A stretch of DNA of 64,000 nucleotides. Source: Chryseobacterium gallinarum. GTDB taxonomy: Bacteria > Bacteroidota > Bacteroidia > Flavobacteriales > Weeksellaceae. Where the stretch lies: NCBI RefSeq assembly GCF_001021975.1, contig NZ_CP009928.1, positions 3,910,001 through 3,974,000 of the forward strand, given 5' to 3'. Below, piece by piece: positions 50,241-59,576 of this stretch (the stretch's first letter is position 1; each line of letters begins with the position of its first letter). The translations under genes were made by a program, and so were the position numbers. The notes beneath the pieces are model-generated. The model did not search any database. It was given only the letters and a program-made list of their open reading frames with translations, and was not told where the DNA came from.

Positions 50241-52127
50241 CTATTTCTTAATAAACTGCTCTACTTTGTCATCAAGCCTCAGAAAGTATGTCCCTGCAGG
50301 AATTCCCTGCATAGAAATATTTTTTTTGTTTCTGAACGGATTTTTCTCTGTATAGATCACTTTTCCTGAAAGGTCAATGACCTGGGCAGTTTTTATCTTT
50401 TCAGGGTCTCCGCTTACAAAAAGGTTGTCGTATACCGGATTCGGGTATATTTTCAGGACTTTGTCTGCAGAAGTGATTAGTTCTGAAGTTGACAATGTTC
50501 CGCCAAGGTTCTGACAATAATCCGTAGGATAAGCCTCCCATTCATTAAGATTGAAAGTACTCGCCGGTTGGTTGACAGAAGCTTTTCTATACAAAGAAAC
50601 ATCTTTTAAAGCTGTAGAATTATTTTGCCCTGTCACACCCAATGCATCTATTGTTACAGACTTGTATCTCAATTCAAGGTAATTATATCCATAAAAGGTC
50701 ATCTGGGGGGCAGCTGTTACAAACTTTGCCTGATCATTCGTATAGCAAGAAAAGCTGGCCGACGGATTTAAAACAACAAAAGTTTCATTATTCTGAACTA
50801 CCCCTTCCATTTCAAAAGGAGCAGGAAAATAATGACTGTTATTGCTTCCCTGCAGCTGAATAGACAATTTATAATCACTTAAATTGACAGAATGACCTGT
50901 TTTATTGGTGATTTCGATCGCTTTGTTACCGTTAGTTGACCCTTCCAGGTATTTTGAAATAAAGAGATCTTTAGCATACGAATCCGAAGCTAATGTAGTG
51001 ACAGGAAGAATATTGCTGTCCGGTGAAAGCAGATAACCATTGTCATATGCTTTTACCGTATAATTATACGTTGTAGAAGGACTAAGGTGATCAATGGTAA
51101 CAGACGTGCCTTTTGTAGCAGCAACTAAGGTACCGTTCTGATACACCTTATAACCAATTACATCTGCATCGGGGCTGGGAGTCCAGCTCAAATTAGAAAA
51201 ATAAGCGCTGGTTTGTGTGGAGGTTAGGTTGGAGGGAGCCTGGGGAGCAATGGTATCCGGAGTCTGGCTCCAGATGGCATTAATCCAGGCAGGGTTATCT
51301 ATAAAAGGATTCCTGTTTTTCTGGATTGCATATACTGCATTATTTCTGTCAATTTCCCTTGGTGATACAGGATCCTGCTGATGCCATTGAAGGAGCATAG
51401 CCAGATAAGCGGGCTCAAATGCCCTTTCTTCTGTACCGTCAAGTGGATTTACATCTAAAGCGGGATTTGCATTCGTATTGTATTTGAAAGTACCCAGTTT
51501 TCCTTCATACCTTACTGCAAAATACAATAAAGATCTTGCTATATCTCCCTTAAACTCATCAATAGGTTCATAAACGTTCCCTGTGTATGGTAAATTGGGA
51601 ATCATACTCGTACCTATCTTGGAGCTATTGGTGAAAGTATAAGCTATGTTGGCAGGTAACGTGCTGGAAATCCCATAAGGATAATTGCTTCTCAACTGAT
51701 TGATCTTTGCATCCGTGGGAATTACATAAAACAAATCGGAATACATCGGATAATTACTGTTAAATGTACTTTGCGGCATCATATGTTCTCTGTTGTATCC
51801 CATTCCTTCCCCGCCTGAGGAGGATATCAGCTGCGCTGAGGTGTATTCATAAGCATCAGGGCCTGATGGTACTTCTGAATAGATATCCAGCAGAAAAGTA
51901 GTATTATTGGAAGGGTTATGATCGTAGTAAACATCCAGATCCGTCTGGTTATAGTATCCTGGAAGATCACCATAATGCCAGCTGATTGTTTTCTCTGCAA
52001 TAATATCATGAAGTTTTGATTTCAAAGCATAACCGGTAAGTCCGGCAGTGCCATTGTAATATCCGGGAGGTGCCTGTGCAGACAGATAAGAAGAAATCAA
52101 AATAACAGGGAGTAGAATTTTTTTCAT
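50241..52127 (-). CDS. Secreted endonuclease I-family nuclease with T9SS sorting domain
   Basis: A 628-residue modular exoenzyme. Signal peptide MKKILLPVILISSYLSAQ; an EndA-type nuclease domain (about 20-290) with GYNREHMMPQSTFNSNYPM, whose His is catalytic; a fibronectin type III domain (about 295-380, APSNLTSTQTSAYFSNLSW); a lamin-tail-like domain (about 385-530, FISKYLEGSTNGNKAIEITN); and a C-terminal T9SS type A sorting domain (KVLKIYPNPVYDNLFVSG to the end). It is exported by type IX secretion and probably degrades extracellular DNA or RNA for nutrients or biofilm turnover. Monocistronic. Confidence 0.93.
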   Translation of the reverse strand: MKKILLPVILISSYLSAQAPPGYYNGTAGLTGYALKSKLHDIIAEKTISWHYGDLPGYYNQTDLDVYYDHNPSNNTTFLLDIYSEVPSGPDAYEYTSAQLISSSGGEGMGYNREHMMPQSTFNSNYPMYSDLFYVIPTDAKINQLRSNYPYGISSTLPANIAYTFTNSSKIGTSMIPNLPYTGNVYEPIDEFKGDIARSLLYFAVRYEGKLGTFKYNTNANPALDVNPLDGTEERAFEPAYLAMLLQWHQQDPVSPREIDRNNAVYAIQKNRNPFIDNPAWINAIWSQTPDTIAPQAPSNLTSTQTSAYFSNLSWTPSPDADVIGYKVYQNGTLVAATKGTSVTIDHLSPSTTYNYTVKAYDNGYLLSPDSNILPVTTLASDSYAKDLFISKYLEGSTNGNKAIEITNKTGHSVNLSDYKLSIQLQGSNNSHYFPAPFEMEGVVQNNETFVVLNPSASFSCYTNDQAKFVTAAPQMTFYGYNYLELRYKSVTIDALGVTGQNNSTALKDVSLYRKASVNQPASTFNLNEWEAYPTDYCQNLGGTLSTSELITSADKVLKIYPNPVYDNLFVSGDPEKIKTAQVIDLSGKVIYTEKNPFRNKKNISMQGIPAGTYFLRLDDKVEQFIKK

Positions 52128-52291
52128 GCCTTAAAATTTGGGGAAACTAAAATAGTAAATAAAAAACGCATAGCTCTTGAAATTTTATTACGAAAACATT
52201 AATTTTTAAAATATAAAAAATTGAAAACTAAAATTTTGCGTCTAAAATATTATGGATAAAATAAATTCTTTTAGCATTCCATCAATTTATT

Positions 52292-52299
52292 TATCTTTG
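52292..52299 (+). promoter_or_regulatory. -7 element for acyl-CoA dehydrogenase
   Basis: TATCTTTG fits TAnnTTTG, 19 bp before the ATG at 52319. Confidence 0.6.
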
Positions 52300-52318
52300 G
52301 GAACTAACTATTATCTAT

Positions 52319-53458
52319 ATGAATACAGAGACTATTGACAACATCAAAATGATAGCGGAGACAGCTAGAGAATTTGCAGAGAAGAATATCCGTCCGAATA
52401 TAATGGAATGGGATGAGAGCCAGACATTCCCTAAAGATTTATTTCACCAACTGGGAGAAATGGGTTTTATGGGTGTTGTAGTTCCTGAGCAATATGGAGG
52501 CTCTGGTTTGGGATATCATGAATATGTTACAATCCTTGACGAGATTTCTCAGGTAGATCCGTCAATCGGTCTTTCTGTAGCAGCACACAATTCTCTTTGC
52601 ACCAATCATATTTATGAATTCGGTAACGAAGAACAAAGAAATAAATGGCTTCCTCAGTTGGCTTCAGGAAAAGTAATCGGTGCCTGGGGATTAACGGAGC
52701 ATAATACAGGTTCAGATTCCGGAGGAATGTCTACTACAGCTGTAAAAGACGGCGATGACTGGATCATCAACGGAGCTAAAAACTTTATTACCCATGCCAT
52801 TTCGGGAGATATTGCCGTTGTGATGACAAGAACAGGGGAAAAAGGTGCTAAAAACAATTCTACAGCTTTTGTTTTGGAAAAAGGAATGCCTGGTTTTACT
52901 TCCGGGAAAAAAGAAAATAAATTAGGTATGCGTGCTTCAGAAACGGCAGAGCTTATTTTCGACAATGTACGTGTTCCGGATTCACACCGTTTAGGTGAAG
53001 TAGGCGAAGGTTTCAAACAAGCTATGAAGATTTTGGATGGAGGAAGAATCTCTATTGCGGCTTTAAGTTTGGGTACTGCAAGAGGTGCTTACAAAGCTGC
53101 TTTAAAATATGCTAAAGAAAGACACCAGTTTGGGAAGGCAATCTCTGAATTCCAGGCAATCAACTTTATGCTTGCCGATATGGCAACGGAAATTGATGCT
53201 GCGGAACTGCTTATCCAGAGAGCAGCCACACTGAAAAATGCCAAACAGAAAATGACCAAAGAAGGGGCAATGGCCAAATTATATGCTTCTGAAGCTTGCG
53301 TAAGGATTGCCAATAATGCCGTTCAGATTTTTGGAGGCTATGGATACACCAAGGACTTCCCTGCTGAGAAATTCTACAGAGATTCCAAACTTTGCACTAT
53401 TGGAGAAGGTACTTCTGAAATCCAGCGACTGGTGATCGGAAGAGATATCACAAAATAA
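52319..53458 (+). CDS. Acyl-CoA dehydrogenase
   Basis: A 379-residue FAD enzyme of short/medium-chain type. GVVVPEQYGGSGLGYHEYV, GAWGLTEHNTGSDSGGMSTT, KLGMRASETAELIFDNVRVP and NAVQIFGGYGYTKDFPAEKF are signatures; the catalytic base is the Glu of GEGTSEIQRLVIGR. It performs the first oxidation of fatty-acyl or branched-chain acyl-CoA degradation. A DinB-like gene follows after 17 bp and is probably co-transcribed. Confidence 0.95.
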   Translation: MNTETIDNIKMIAETAREFAEKNIRPNIMEWDESQTFPKDLFHQLGEMGFMGVVVPEQYGGSGLGYHEYVTILDEISQVDPSIGLSVAAHNSLCTNHIYEFGNEEQRNKWLPQLASGKVIGAWGLTEHNTGSDSGGMSTTAVKDGDDWIINGAKNFITHAISGDIAVVMTRTGEKGAKNNSTAFVLEKGMPGFTSGKKENKLGMRASETAELIFDNVRVPDSHRLGEVGEGFKQAMKILDGGRISIAALSLGTARGAYKAALKYAKERHQFGKAISEFQAINFMLADMATEIDAAELLIQRAATLKNAKQKMTKEGAMAKLYASEACVRIANNAVQIFGGYGYTKDFPAEKFYRDSKLCTIGEGTSEIQRLVIGRDITK

Positions 53459-53475
53459 ACTAAAACTTAAAACAA

Positions 53476-53973
53476 ATGATTAAACAGGCACTTTTAGGTG
53501 AATTTCTGCATGAAGCAGAAAACACCAGAAAAATTTTGAAAGCAATTCCTGACAGCGCCCTGGACTGGAAACCGTCTGAAAAAAACTGGACGACTGCCCA
53601 ACTGGCTTCTCATATTGCTGAAGTATACAACTGGTATGAACCCACTTTCAACCAGGATACTTTTGATATGGGAAAATATGAATACGACAAAGGAGATATT
53701 TCCAAAGCTGAAAATATCCTTACAAAATTTGAAGAAAATGTTGCCAAAGCACAGCACGCGCTTGAAAACTCTGATGAAGCCACTTATTTCAATGAATGGA
53801 AAATGGAGATGCATGGAAATGTGCTTTTTCCTCCTTCCCCAAGGATTCAGGTGGTTAGAGGCTTTCTGTATAATCATTTGTATCATCACAGAGGAGAGCT
53901 TGTGGTCTATTTAAGATCAACCGGCAATAAAGTTCCCGGGCTTTACGGACCTACTGCTGATGATAAAATGTAA
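53476..53973 (+). CDS. DinB-family protein
   Basis: A 165-residue four-helix bundle protein: ALLGEFLHEAENTRKILKAI, WTTAQLASHIAEVYNWYEPT and the C-terminal GFLYNHLYHHRGELVVYLR carry the His residues (HIAE and HLYHHRGE) that form the metal site of the DinB/YfiT superfamily. Members are thiol-dependent transferases or of unknown activity. It is the second gene after acyl-CoA dehydrogenase; the functional link is unclear. Confidence 0.87.
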   Translation: MIKQALLGEFLHEAENTRKILKAIPDSALDWKPSEKNWTTAQLASHIAEVYNWYEPTFNQDTFDMGKYEYDKGDISKAENILTKFEENVAKAQHALENSDEATYFNEWKMEMHGNVLFPPSPRIQVVRGFLYNHLYHHRGELVVYLRSTGNKVPGLYGPTADDKM

Positions 53974-54000
53974 CTGAAAACTATTTTATAGCAACTCATT

Positions 54001-54032
54001 AAGCTGTTTCACTCTTCGAAACAGCTTTTTTG
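54001..54032 (+). terminator. Terminator after the DinB gene
   Basis: AAGCTGTTTC, loop ACTCTTC, GAAACAGCTT, then T tract. The following 54033-54359 stretch holds only AT-rich sequence and presumably the protease promoter. Confidence 0.9.
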
Positions 54033-54359
54033 TTATCAGGTCCGGCTGTTTTATACCATTACAACGGAAGAAGAAATGCTAATGCGACACAATAATTAGT
54101 TCGTTAATTCTGAAAAAAATCAAAAATATTATTGTCTCATTTATAGAAATTAAATAAAATTTCATCTTATTTTTAAATTTCTATAAAATAAATCAAATGA
54201 CAGTGTTTATTTTTCGTGTATTGAAGGCTGTTTTCAATTAAATTCAATGCATTGCATAATACATTAAACATATACTCAGAATTTTTCTTAAATAATTTCG
54301 TTTTTCGTAATATATTTTTTATTAGTTTTGATATTCCACAATTAAAACAAATAATTAAT

Positions 54360-57290
54360 ATGAAAAAACAACTAACCCTGATCGGAATGCTTCTCATTAC
54401 GGGTGTTTCTTTCGCACAAACTGACCGCCTTTGGTCCGAAACTTCTAAAAGAACCTCATCAGAGATCTTTGAAAACAAATCCGGAATCAACAATCCAAAG
54501 GTATACAACCTGGATATCAACGGATTGAAAAATGCTCTGGCAAAGGCTCCCAAAAGACTGGCAGTTGGCGAAAAATCGGAACTCATTATTTCCTTTCCAA
54601 ATTCTCAAGGAAAAATGGAAAATTTCAAAGTGAGAGAGAATTCCAACTTTACCCCTGAATTGGCTGCAAAATATCCGGATATCAAATCCTATATCGGCCA
54701 AGGACTTGAAGACCCAAATTCAACGGTATATTTCAGTGTTTCTCCGCTAGGACTATCCTCAATGGAAATATATGGCGACAGATCAGCTGTATTCATCGAG
54801 CCTTACTCTAAAGATCTTTCCACCTACGTGGTTTATAGAAAATCGGATAAAAAAGACGACCTCAGTAAATTTGAATGCTCTGTAATAGATGTAGCACAGA
54901 AAGGCGCTGCCAGTTCAGCCCTTGCCGCAAGACCTAATGCAGATGATTCCAAATTAAGAACTTTCAGACTGGCATTATCCTGCACGGGAGAATATACGGC
55001 TTATTTTGGCGGGACAAAAGCTCAGGCTTTAGCAGCAATGAACAATACGATGACCCGCGTAAACGGAGTTTTTGAAAAAGACTTTGCTGCAAGAATGGTA
55101 CTCATTGCCAATAATGATGCTGTTATTTATACCAACGCTTCTACAGATCCCTATTCCCCTTCTTCAGGAATGAACAACTGGAATTCACAATTGCAAAGCA
55201 CTTTAACTTCCGTAATCGGAGAAGCCAATTATGACATCGGTCATTTATTCGGCGCATCCGGAGGTGGAGGTAATGCAGGCTGCATAGGCTGTATCTGTGT
55301 TAACGGATCTAAAGGAAGCGGTTATACTTCTCCGGCAGATGCCATTCCTTCAGGAGATAATTTTGATATTGATTACGTAGCTCACGAAATGGGACACCAA
55401 TTCGGAGGAAATCATACTTTCTCAATGAGCAATGAAGGCACAGGAGCCAATATGGAACCGGGTTCGGGTTCTACCATTATGGGGTATGCAGGAATCACAA
55501 GCCAGGATATCCAGCCTCACTCAGATGCATTTTTCCATGCCATCAGTATTCAGCAAATCACAAATAATATTAAGGCAAAAACCTGTTCCGTAAACACCAG
55601 TACAGGAAATTCAATCCCTACCGCTAATGCAGGCCTGGATTATACCATTCCGAAAGGGACACCGTTTATGCTGACCGGAACAGGAACAGATGCTGACGGG
55701 GATTCTCTAACGTATATCTGGGAGCAGATGGATAATGCATCATCTTCTCAGACCGGGTCAAGTTCCGCTGCAAGTGCAACCAAAACATCCGGGCCTAATT
55801 TCAGATCCTGGACACCTACTGCATCTCCTACAAGATATTTCCCAAGGATGGCATCCATCTTAAACGGGGCGACTACTACTGCAGGCTCAGAAATTACTGT
55901 TGAAGCTCTTTCATCAGTGGCCAGGACTCTTAATTTCAGATTTACGGTACGCGATAACAGAGCCGGAGGTTCGGGAAACAATTCTGATGATGCGGTAATC
56001 ACTGTAAACGGTACTGCCGGTCCATTTAGTGTAACTTCTCAAAACTCCGCAACAACTTATACAGGAGGAAGCTCGCAAACCATTACCTGGAATGTTGCAG
56101 GAACTACAGCAAACAATGTGAATGCTGCCAACGTAGATATCCTTTGGTCCACCGATAACGGAAATACCTGGACTACCCTATTGGCAGGCACTCCAAATGA
56201 TGGTTCACAAGCGGTAACGATTCCTAATACTTCCACAACATCCGGAAGAATCATGGTAAAAGGGTCTAATCATATCTTCTTTGATGTAAATAATGCCAAT
56301 ATTACAGTGAATGCAGGTTCAGGAACTCCGGACACTACCGCACCTACTGCGCCTACTCTTGCAGCTTCAGGAACTACTGCTACCAGCACTAATCTTTCCT
56401 GGTCCGGAGCCACAGACAATGTTGGGGTGACTGGCTATGATGTATACCAGGGCACTTCATTAATCGGTTCTACTGCTTCTACAACGTATACGGTTACCGG
56501 ATTGACTCCATCTACCACATACACTTTCTCTGTTAAAGCTAAAGATGCAGCAGGAAACGCTTCTTCTTCAAGCAATACCGTAAATGTTACAACGCTTTCG
56601 GGAGGAACAGTCAGCTATTGTTCTTCTTCAGCATCCAATACTGCTGATGAAAGAATCGGAAATGTTAAATTCGGAACTATCAACAATACTTCAACAGGAA
56701 CAGCCGGCTATGAGAACTTTACTGCAATCTCTACCAATGTTACCAGAGGAACAGCCTATACCCTTTCTATAACTCCTGTGTGGACTTCTACAAAATATAG
56801 CGAGGCTTATGCTGTATATATTGATTATAACGGTGACGGAGATTTCACAGACAGCGGTGAGCTTGCCTGGTCAAAAGCTGGATCTACAACATCACCTGTA
56901 ACTGGTTCCATTACGATCCCGTCAACAGCTACTCTTGGAACAACGAGAATGCGGGTAATGATGAAATACAGCAGCATTCCTACTTCATCTTGTGAAGCCT
57001 ATACGTATGGACAGGTTGAAGATTATACCCTGAATATCGTTTCTTCAGGAAAAGGAGATATCTCGAACACCAATAACCTGATCACAGATATTAAGTTGTA
57101 TCCAAACCCTGTAAAAGATCAATTATATATTTCAAATACATCATCTGAAGATTATAAAATCTTCGATATGGGTGGAAAACTAATTGATTCCGGAAAACTT
57201 CAAAGAGGATCAGTAAATGTAAATAACCTTGTAAAAGGAGCTTATATGATTCAAATCGGAGAAACAACAAAGAGATTTATCAAAAATTAA
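54360..57290 (+). CDS. Secreted metzincin (reprolysin-like) metalloprotease with T9SS sorting domain
   Basis: A 976-residue exoprotease. The start at 54360 gives the signal peptide MKKQLTLIGMLLITGVSFAQ; the longer frame upstream is rejected. A propeptide-like region is followed by the catalytic domain with HEMGHQFGGNHTFS (H-E-x2-H-x2-G-x2-H zinc site) and a downstream Met-turn candidate SGSTIMGYAG. Then come PKD/cadherin-like repeats, a fibronectin III domain (PTLAASGTTATSTNLSW), a GEVED domain (YIDYNGDGDFTDSGELAWSK) and a type A T9SS sorting domain (DIKLYPNPVKDQLYIS). It would digest extracellular proteins. Confidence 0.94.
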   Translation: MKKQLTLIGMLLITGVSFAQTDRLWSETSKRTSSEIFENKSGINNPKVYNLDINGLKNALAKAPKRLAVGEKSELIISFPNSQGKMENFKVRENSNFTPELAAKYPDIKSYIGQGLEDPNSTVYFSVSPLGLSSMEIYGDRSAVFIEPYSKDLSTYVVYRKSDKKDDLSKFECSVIDVAQKGAASSALAARPNADDSKLRTFRLALSCTGEYTAYFGGTKAQALAAMNNTMTRVNGVFEKDFAARMVLIANNDAVIYTNASTDPYSPSSGMNNWNSQLQSTLTSVIGEANYDIGHLFGASGGGGNAGCIGCICVNGSKGSGYTSPADAIPSGDNFDIDYVAHEMGHQFGGNHTFSMSNEGTGANMEPGSGSTIMGYAGITSQDIQPHSDAFFHAISIQQITNNIKAKTCSVNTSTGNSIPTANAGLDYTIPKGTPFMLTGTGTDADGDSLTYIWEQMDNASSSQTGSSSAASATKTSGPNFRSWTPTASPTRYFPRMASILNGATTTAGSEITVEALSSVARTLNFRFTVRDNRAGGSGNNSDDAVITVNGTAGPFSVTSQNSATTYTGGSSQTITWNVAGTTANNVNAANVDILWSTDNGNTWTTLLAGTPNDGSQAVTIPNTSTTSGRIMVKGSNHIFFDVNNANITVNAGSGTPDTTAPTAPTLAASGTTATSTNLSWSGATDNVGVTGYDVYQGTSLIGSTASTTYTVTGLTPSTTYTFSVKAKDAAGNASSSSNTVNVTTLSGGTVSYCSSSASNTADERIGNVKFGTINNTSTGTAGYENFTAISTNVTRGTAYTLSITPVWTSTKYSEAYAVYIDYNGDGDFTDSGELAWSKAGSTTSPVTGSITIPSTATLGTTRMRVMMKYSSIPTSSCEAYTYGQVEDYTLNIVSSGKGDISNTNNLITDIKLYPNPVKDQLYISNTSSEDYKIFDMGGKLIDSGKLQRGSVNVNNLVKGAYMIQIGETTKRFIKN

Positions 57291-57313
57291 TAACCTTATC
57301 ATTAAACGATGTG

Positions 57314-57342
57314 AAAGGCTGCCCGTCCGGGCAGCCTTTTTA
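57314..57342 (+). terminator. Terminator after the metalloprotease gene
   Basis: AAAGGCTGCCC, loop GTCC, GGGCAGCCTTT, then T tract. Confidence 0.92.
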
Positions 57343-57530
57343 TGATGAAATTTAATACTCCCAATTTATCCGGGTAAAATTTTCCATGCTATATAAATAC
57401 CCAAAATAGGAGTCTACAACCCATGGTTGTAGATTTTATTGTTCATAAGTCTTGAAAAGATAACACCGCTTTTACTTCCTGCAATTCATACATTTTCCCC
57501 TGTACATTTCAAAATTTACAAATCGTTTTC

Positions 57531-57538
57531 TATCTTTG
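57531..57538 (+). promoter_or_regulatory. -7 element for the pyrophosphohydrolase operon
   Basis: TATCTTTG fits TAnnTTTG, 17 bp before the ATG at 57556. Confidence 0.6.
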
Positions 57539-57555
57539 CGTAAATAAAAAAATTC

Positions 57556-58023
57556 ATGGATAAAATTGATAGTCTGAACCAAGTAGCAGAATTCCATACT
57601 ACTTTTAAAGCCCCTATTTTAGATACCCCACAAATTCCTTCTCCTGAAAGGTGTAACCTTAGGGTAGAGCTTCTACAGGAAGAATTAAACGAATTAAAAC
57701 AGGCTATTGCCGACCAGAATATTGTAGAAATTGCTGATGCACTTTGTGATCTTCAGTATGTTTTGAGTGGTGCTGTGCTTGAATTCGGGCTTGGCAACAA
57801 ATTTGTAGAATTATTCAACGAAGTTCAGCGTTCCAATATGTCAAAGGCTTGTGATAATGAAGAGCAGGCAAAAGAAACGGTTGAATTTTATAAAGAAAAA
57901 GGAGTAGAATCTTTTTATGAAAAGTCCGGAGAAAAACTAAATGTTTACAGACGTGCTGATCATAAAGTATTAAAGAACAAATACTACTCTCCTGCCGATT
58001 TAAAATCAATTATTGAAAAATAA
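57556..58023 (+). CDS. MazG/HisE-like nucleoside triphosphate pyrophosphohydrolase
   Basis: A 155-residue all-alpha NTP pyrophosphatase. RVELLQEELNELKQAIADQN and EIADALCDLQYVLSGAVLEF give the E-x3-E and E-x2-D metal motifs of the MazG superfamily. It resembles the phosphoribosyl-ATP-pyrophosphohydrolase-like group rather than full MazG; house-cleaning of modified nucleotides is a likely role. First gene of a tight three-gene operon. Confidence 0.88.
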   Translation: MDKIDSLNQVAEFHTTFKAPILDTPQIPSPERCNLRVELLQEELNELKQAIADQNIVEIADALCDLQYVLSGAVLEFGLGNKFVELFNEVQRSNMSKACDNEEQAKETVEFYKEKGVESFYEKSGEKLNVYRRADHKVLKNKYYSPADLKSIIEK

Positions 58024-58025
58024 AT

Positions 58026-58589
58026 ATGAAAAAATTTATTACCCATATTGTTGCCTTTTCGAGCCTCTTTTTTGCTGCCCAGCAATTGAGTGCCCAAAAA
58101 GTAGTTATTAACCGCGAGGTAGAGTCCCAAAAGGATGGAAAAATGCTTTTAGGATATCAGTCTAAGGATCAGTTTTTAAAAGCTCCTTATGCCGACTGGT
58201 ATGTAAAAGAACATGATGAATACGCCCTTGATCAGAAAGCTATCAGCGAACTGAAAAAGGAAAGAATCAGTTCTTATGACATGATTGTTTTCATAGGTAC
58301 CTGGTGTGAAGACAGCCACAGAGATTTCCCAAGGCTAATGAAAATACTGGAGGAAGTAAGTTATCCCGACAGTAAGCTTACCATTATTGCGGTTAACCGT
58401 AAAAAAGAATCTCCCACCGGAGACGAAAGTCTTTATAATGTCCAGAAAGTTCCTACCATCATTGTCAAAAGATACGGGAAGGAAGTGGGAAGAATTGTAG
58501 AGATGCCTACTAGCGGATATATTGAAAGAGATTTGGCAGAAATTTTGAAAAAGAACGATTCATCTGTAATCAAAGAAATTTTTAAATAA
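58026..58589 (+). CDS. Exported thioredoxin-family protein
   Basis: A 187-residue protein with signal peptide (MKKFITHIVAFSSLFFAAQQ to about 23). MIVFIGTWCEDSHRDFPRLM is a thioredoxin-type active site, but as C-E-D-S, with the second Cys replaced by Ser, so it cannot form the normal internal disulfide; it may act as a monothiol enzyme or a structural relative. KVPTIIVKRYGKEVGRIVE is the cis-proline region. The gene starts 2 bp after the pyrophosphohydrolase gene. Confidence 0.87.
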   Translation: MKKFITHIVAFSSLFFAAQQLSAQKVVINREVESQKDGKMLLGYQSKDQFLKAPYADWYVKEHDEYALDQKAISELKKERISSYDMIVFIGTWCEDSHRDFPRLMKILEEVSYPDSKLTIIAVNRKKESPTGDESLYNVQKVPTIIVKRYGKEVGRIVEMPTSGYIERDLAEILKKNDSSVIKEIFK

Positions 58590-58591
58590 AC

Positions 58592-59197
58592 TTGAGAAAT
58601 TATAAAGTAATTATATCGTTTCTGGCAGGTGCAGGTGTTGTACTGCTGTTGTTTTTTGGTCTTAAATCATGCCTGAATATGGGTGGAAAAACGGAAAAAT
58701 CAGATTATTATATTCTGACCAACCAGATTTCCAAGATGAATAAAATGGTGGTGATAGAGCAAAACACATCCAGTATGCAGAAAACCAAGATGGGCTATGA
58801 AGTATTTGGAAAGGAAGTGTCTAACAACAGCATTATTACCTATACCAAAACCAATGCACAGGTTTCCTATGATCTTAATAAAATGAAGATCGAGGTAGAT
58901 TCTATCAACAAAAAGCTGGTGATCACCGAACTTCCTGATGCAGATATCAGAATCACCCCAAGCGTTGAAATTCAATCCCTGGATGATTCATTTTTCAACA
59001 GGATTACAGAGAAAGATATTAAAAACGTAACGGAAAAAGCCAAAGAAACTGCTATTAAATCTATTGATCAGAATCAGCTGAGAAGCCAGGGCCGTAAACA
59101 ATTATTGGAAAATCTCGATAATATCTTTGTTTTGGCAAAAGCTTTAAACTATACCATAGAAGATAAAACCGGCAAAATCGGCATTTTAAATCTTTGA
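58592..59197 (+). CDS. DUF4230-domain protein
   Basis: A 201-residue protein from a TTG start 2 bp after the previous stop. One N-terminal membrane helix (VIISFLAGAGVVLLLFFGLK) anchors an external domain containing KMNKMVVIEQNTSSMQKTKM and VSYDLNKMKIEVDSINKKLV, typical of DUF4230. Function unknown. Last gene of the operon with the pyrophosphohydrolase and the CEDS protein. Confidence 0.8.
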   Translation: MRNYKVIISFLAGAGVVLLLFFGLKSCLNMGGKTEKSDYYILTNQISKMNKMVVIEQNTSSMQKTKMGYEVFGKEVSNNSIITYTKTNAQVSYDLNKMKIEVDSINKKLVITELPDADIRITPSVEIQSLDDSFFNRITEKDIKNVTEKAKETAIKSIDQNQLRSQGRKQLLENLDNIFVLAKALNYTIEDKTGKIGILNL

Positions 59198-59234
59198 TAC
59201 GGTAATAAAAGAAACTACGGTCCTTTATTTACTT

Positions 59235-59250
59235 TGGCAAACGCTTTGAA
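59235..59250 (+). promoter_or_regulatory. Sigma-54-like element before a small gene
   Basis: TGGCAAACGCTTTGAA has the -24/-12 spacing but GA instead of GC at -12, as in the porin 1 promoter. The predicted start is near 59261, 36 bp before the ATG at 59297. Confidence 0.3.
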
Positions 59251-59296
59251 GAATATTAAAATCAAGATTCTTGAAATTAATTAAAAATTTAAAGTC

Positions 59297-59482
59297 ATGA
59301 ATTCAAAAGAAAATAATAAAAAGGATACATCTGCCAATACTGCAGAAACTAAAAAACAGAATCAGGATTTTCAAAACATTCCTGCTTCATCAAAAAAAGC
59401 CAACCCTCCTGATATTGATAAAGAAGATGTTCAGAAAGCTTCAAAGAATAAATCAGGAAAAACGGATAATACGAAAGAATAA
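59297..59482 (+). CDS. Small hydrophilic protein, 61 residues
   Basis: Almost entirely charged and polar (Lys, Asn, Asp, Thr, Ser), no Cys or Trp, and no predicted strands; the composition (KENNKKDTSANTAETKKQNQ) is that of an intrinsically disordered, hydrophilin-like stress protein. No family recognised. It has its own promoter-like element and a strong terminator, arguing for a real short transcript. Confidence 0.6.
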   Translation: MNSKENNKKDTSANTAETKKQNQDFQNIPASSKKANPPDIDKEDVQKASKNKSGKTDNTKE

Positions 59483-59512
59483 TCTCCTACTGGATTATTA
59501 CCGGATAAAATT

Positions 59513-59545
59513 GAAAAGTACTGCTTCACAGCAGTACTTTTCTTC
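59513..59545. terminator. Bidirectional terminator before leuB
   Basis: GAAAAGTACTGCT, loop TCAC, AGCAGTACTTTTC; the A/T ends let it serve the small gene (+) and leuB (-). Confidence 0.88.
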
Positions 59546-59576
59546 TAACTAATCTTATTTAAGTGGACTATAAAAA

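Noticed and set aside
54252..54359. N-terminal extension of the metalloprotease
   Set aside because: The signal peptide starts at 54360 and the extension is promoter-like AT-rich sequence.
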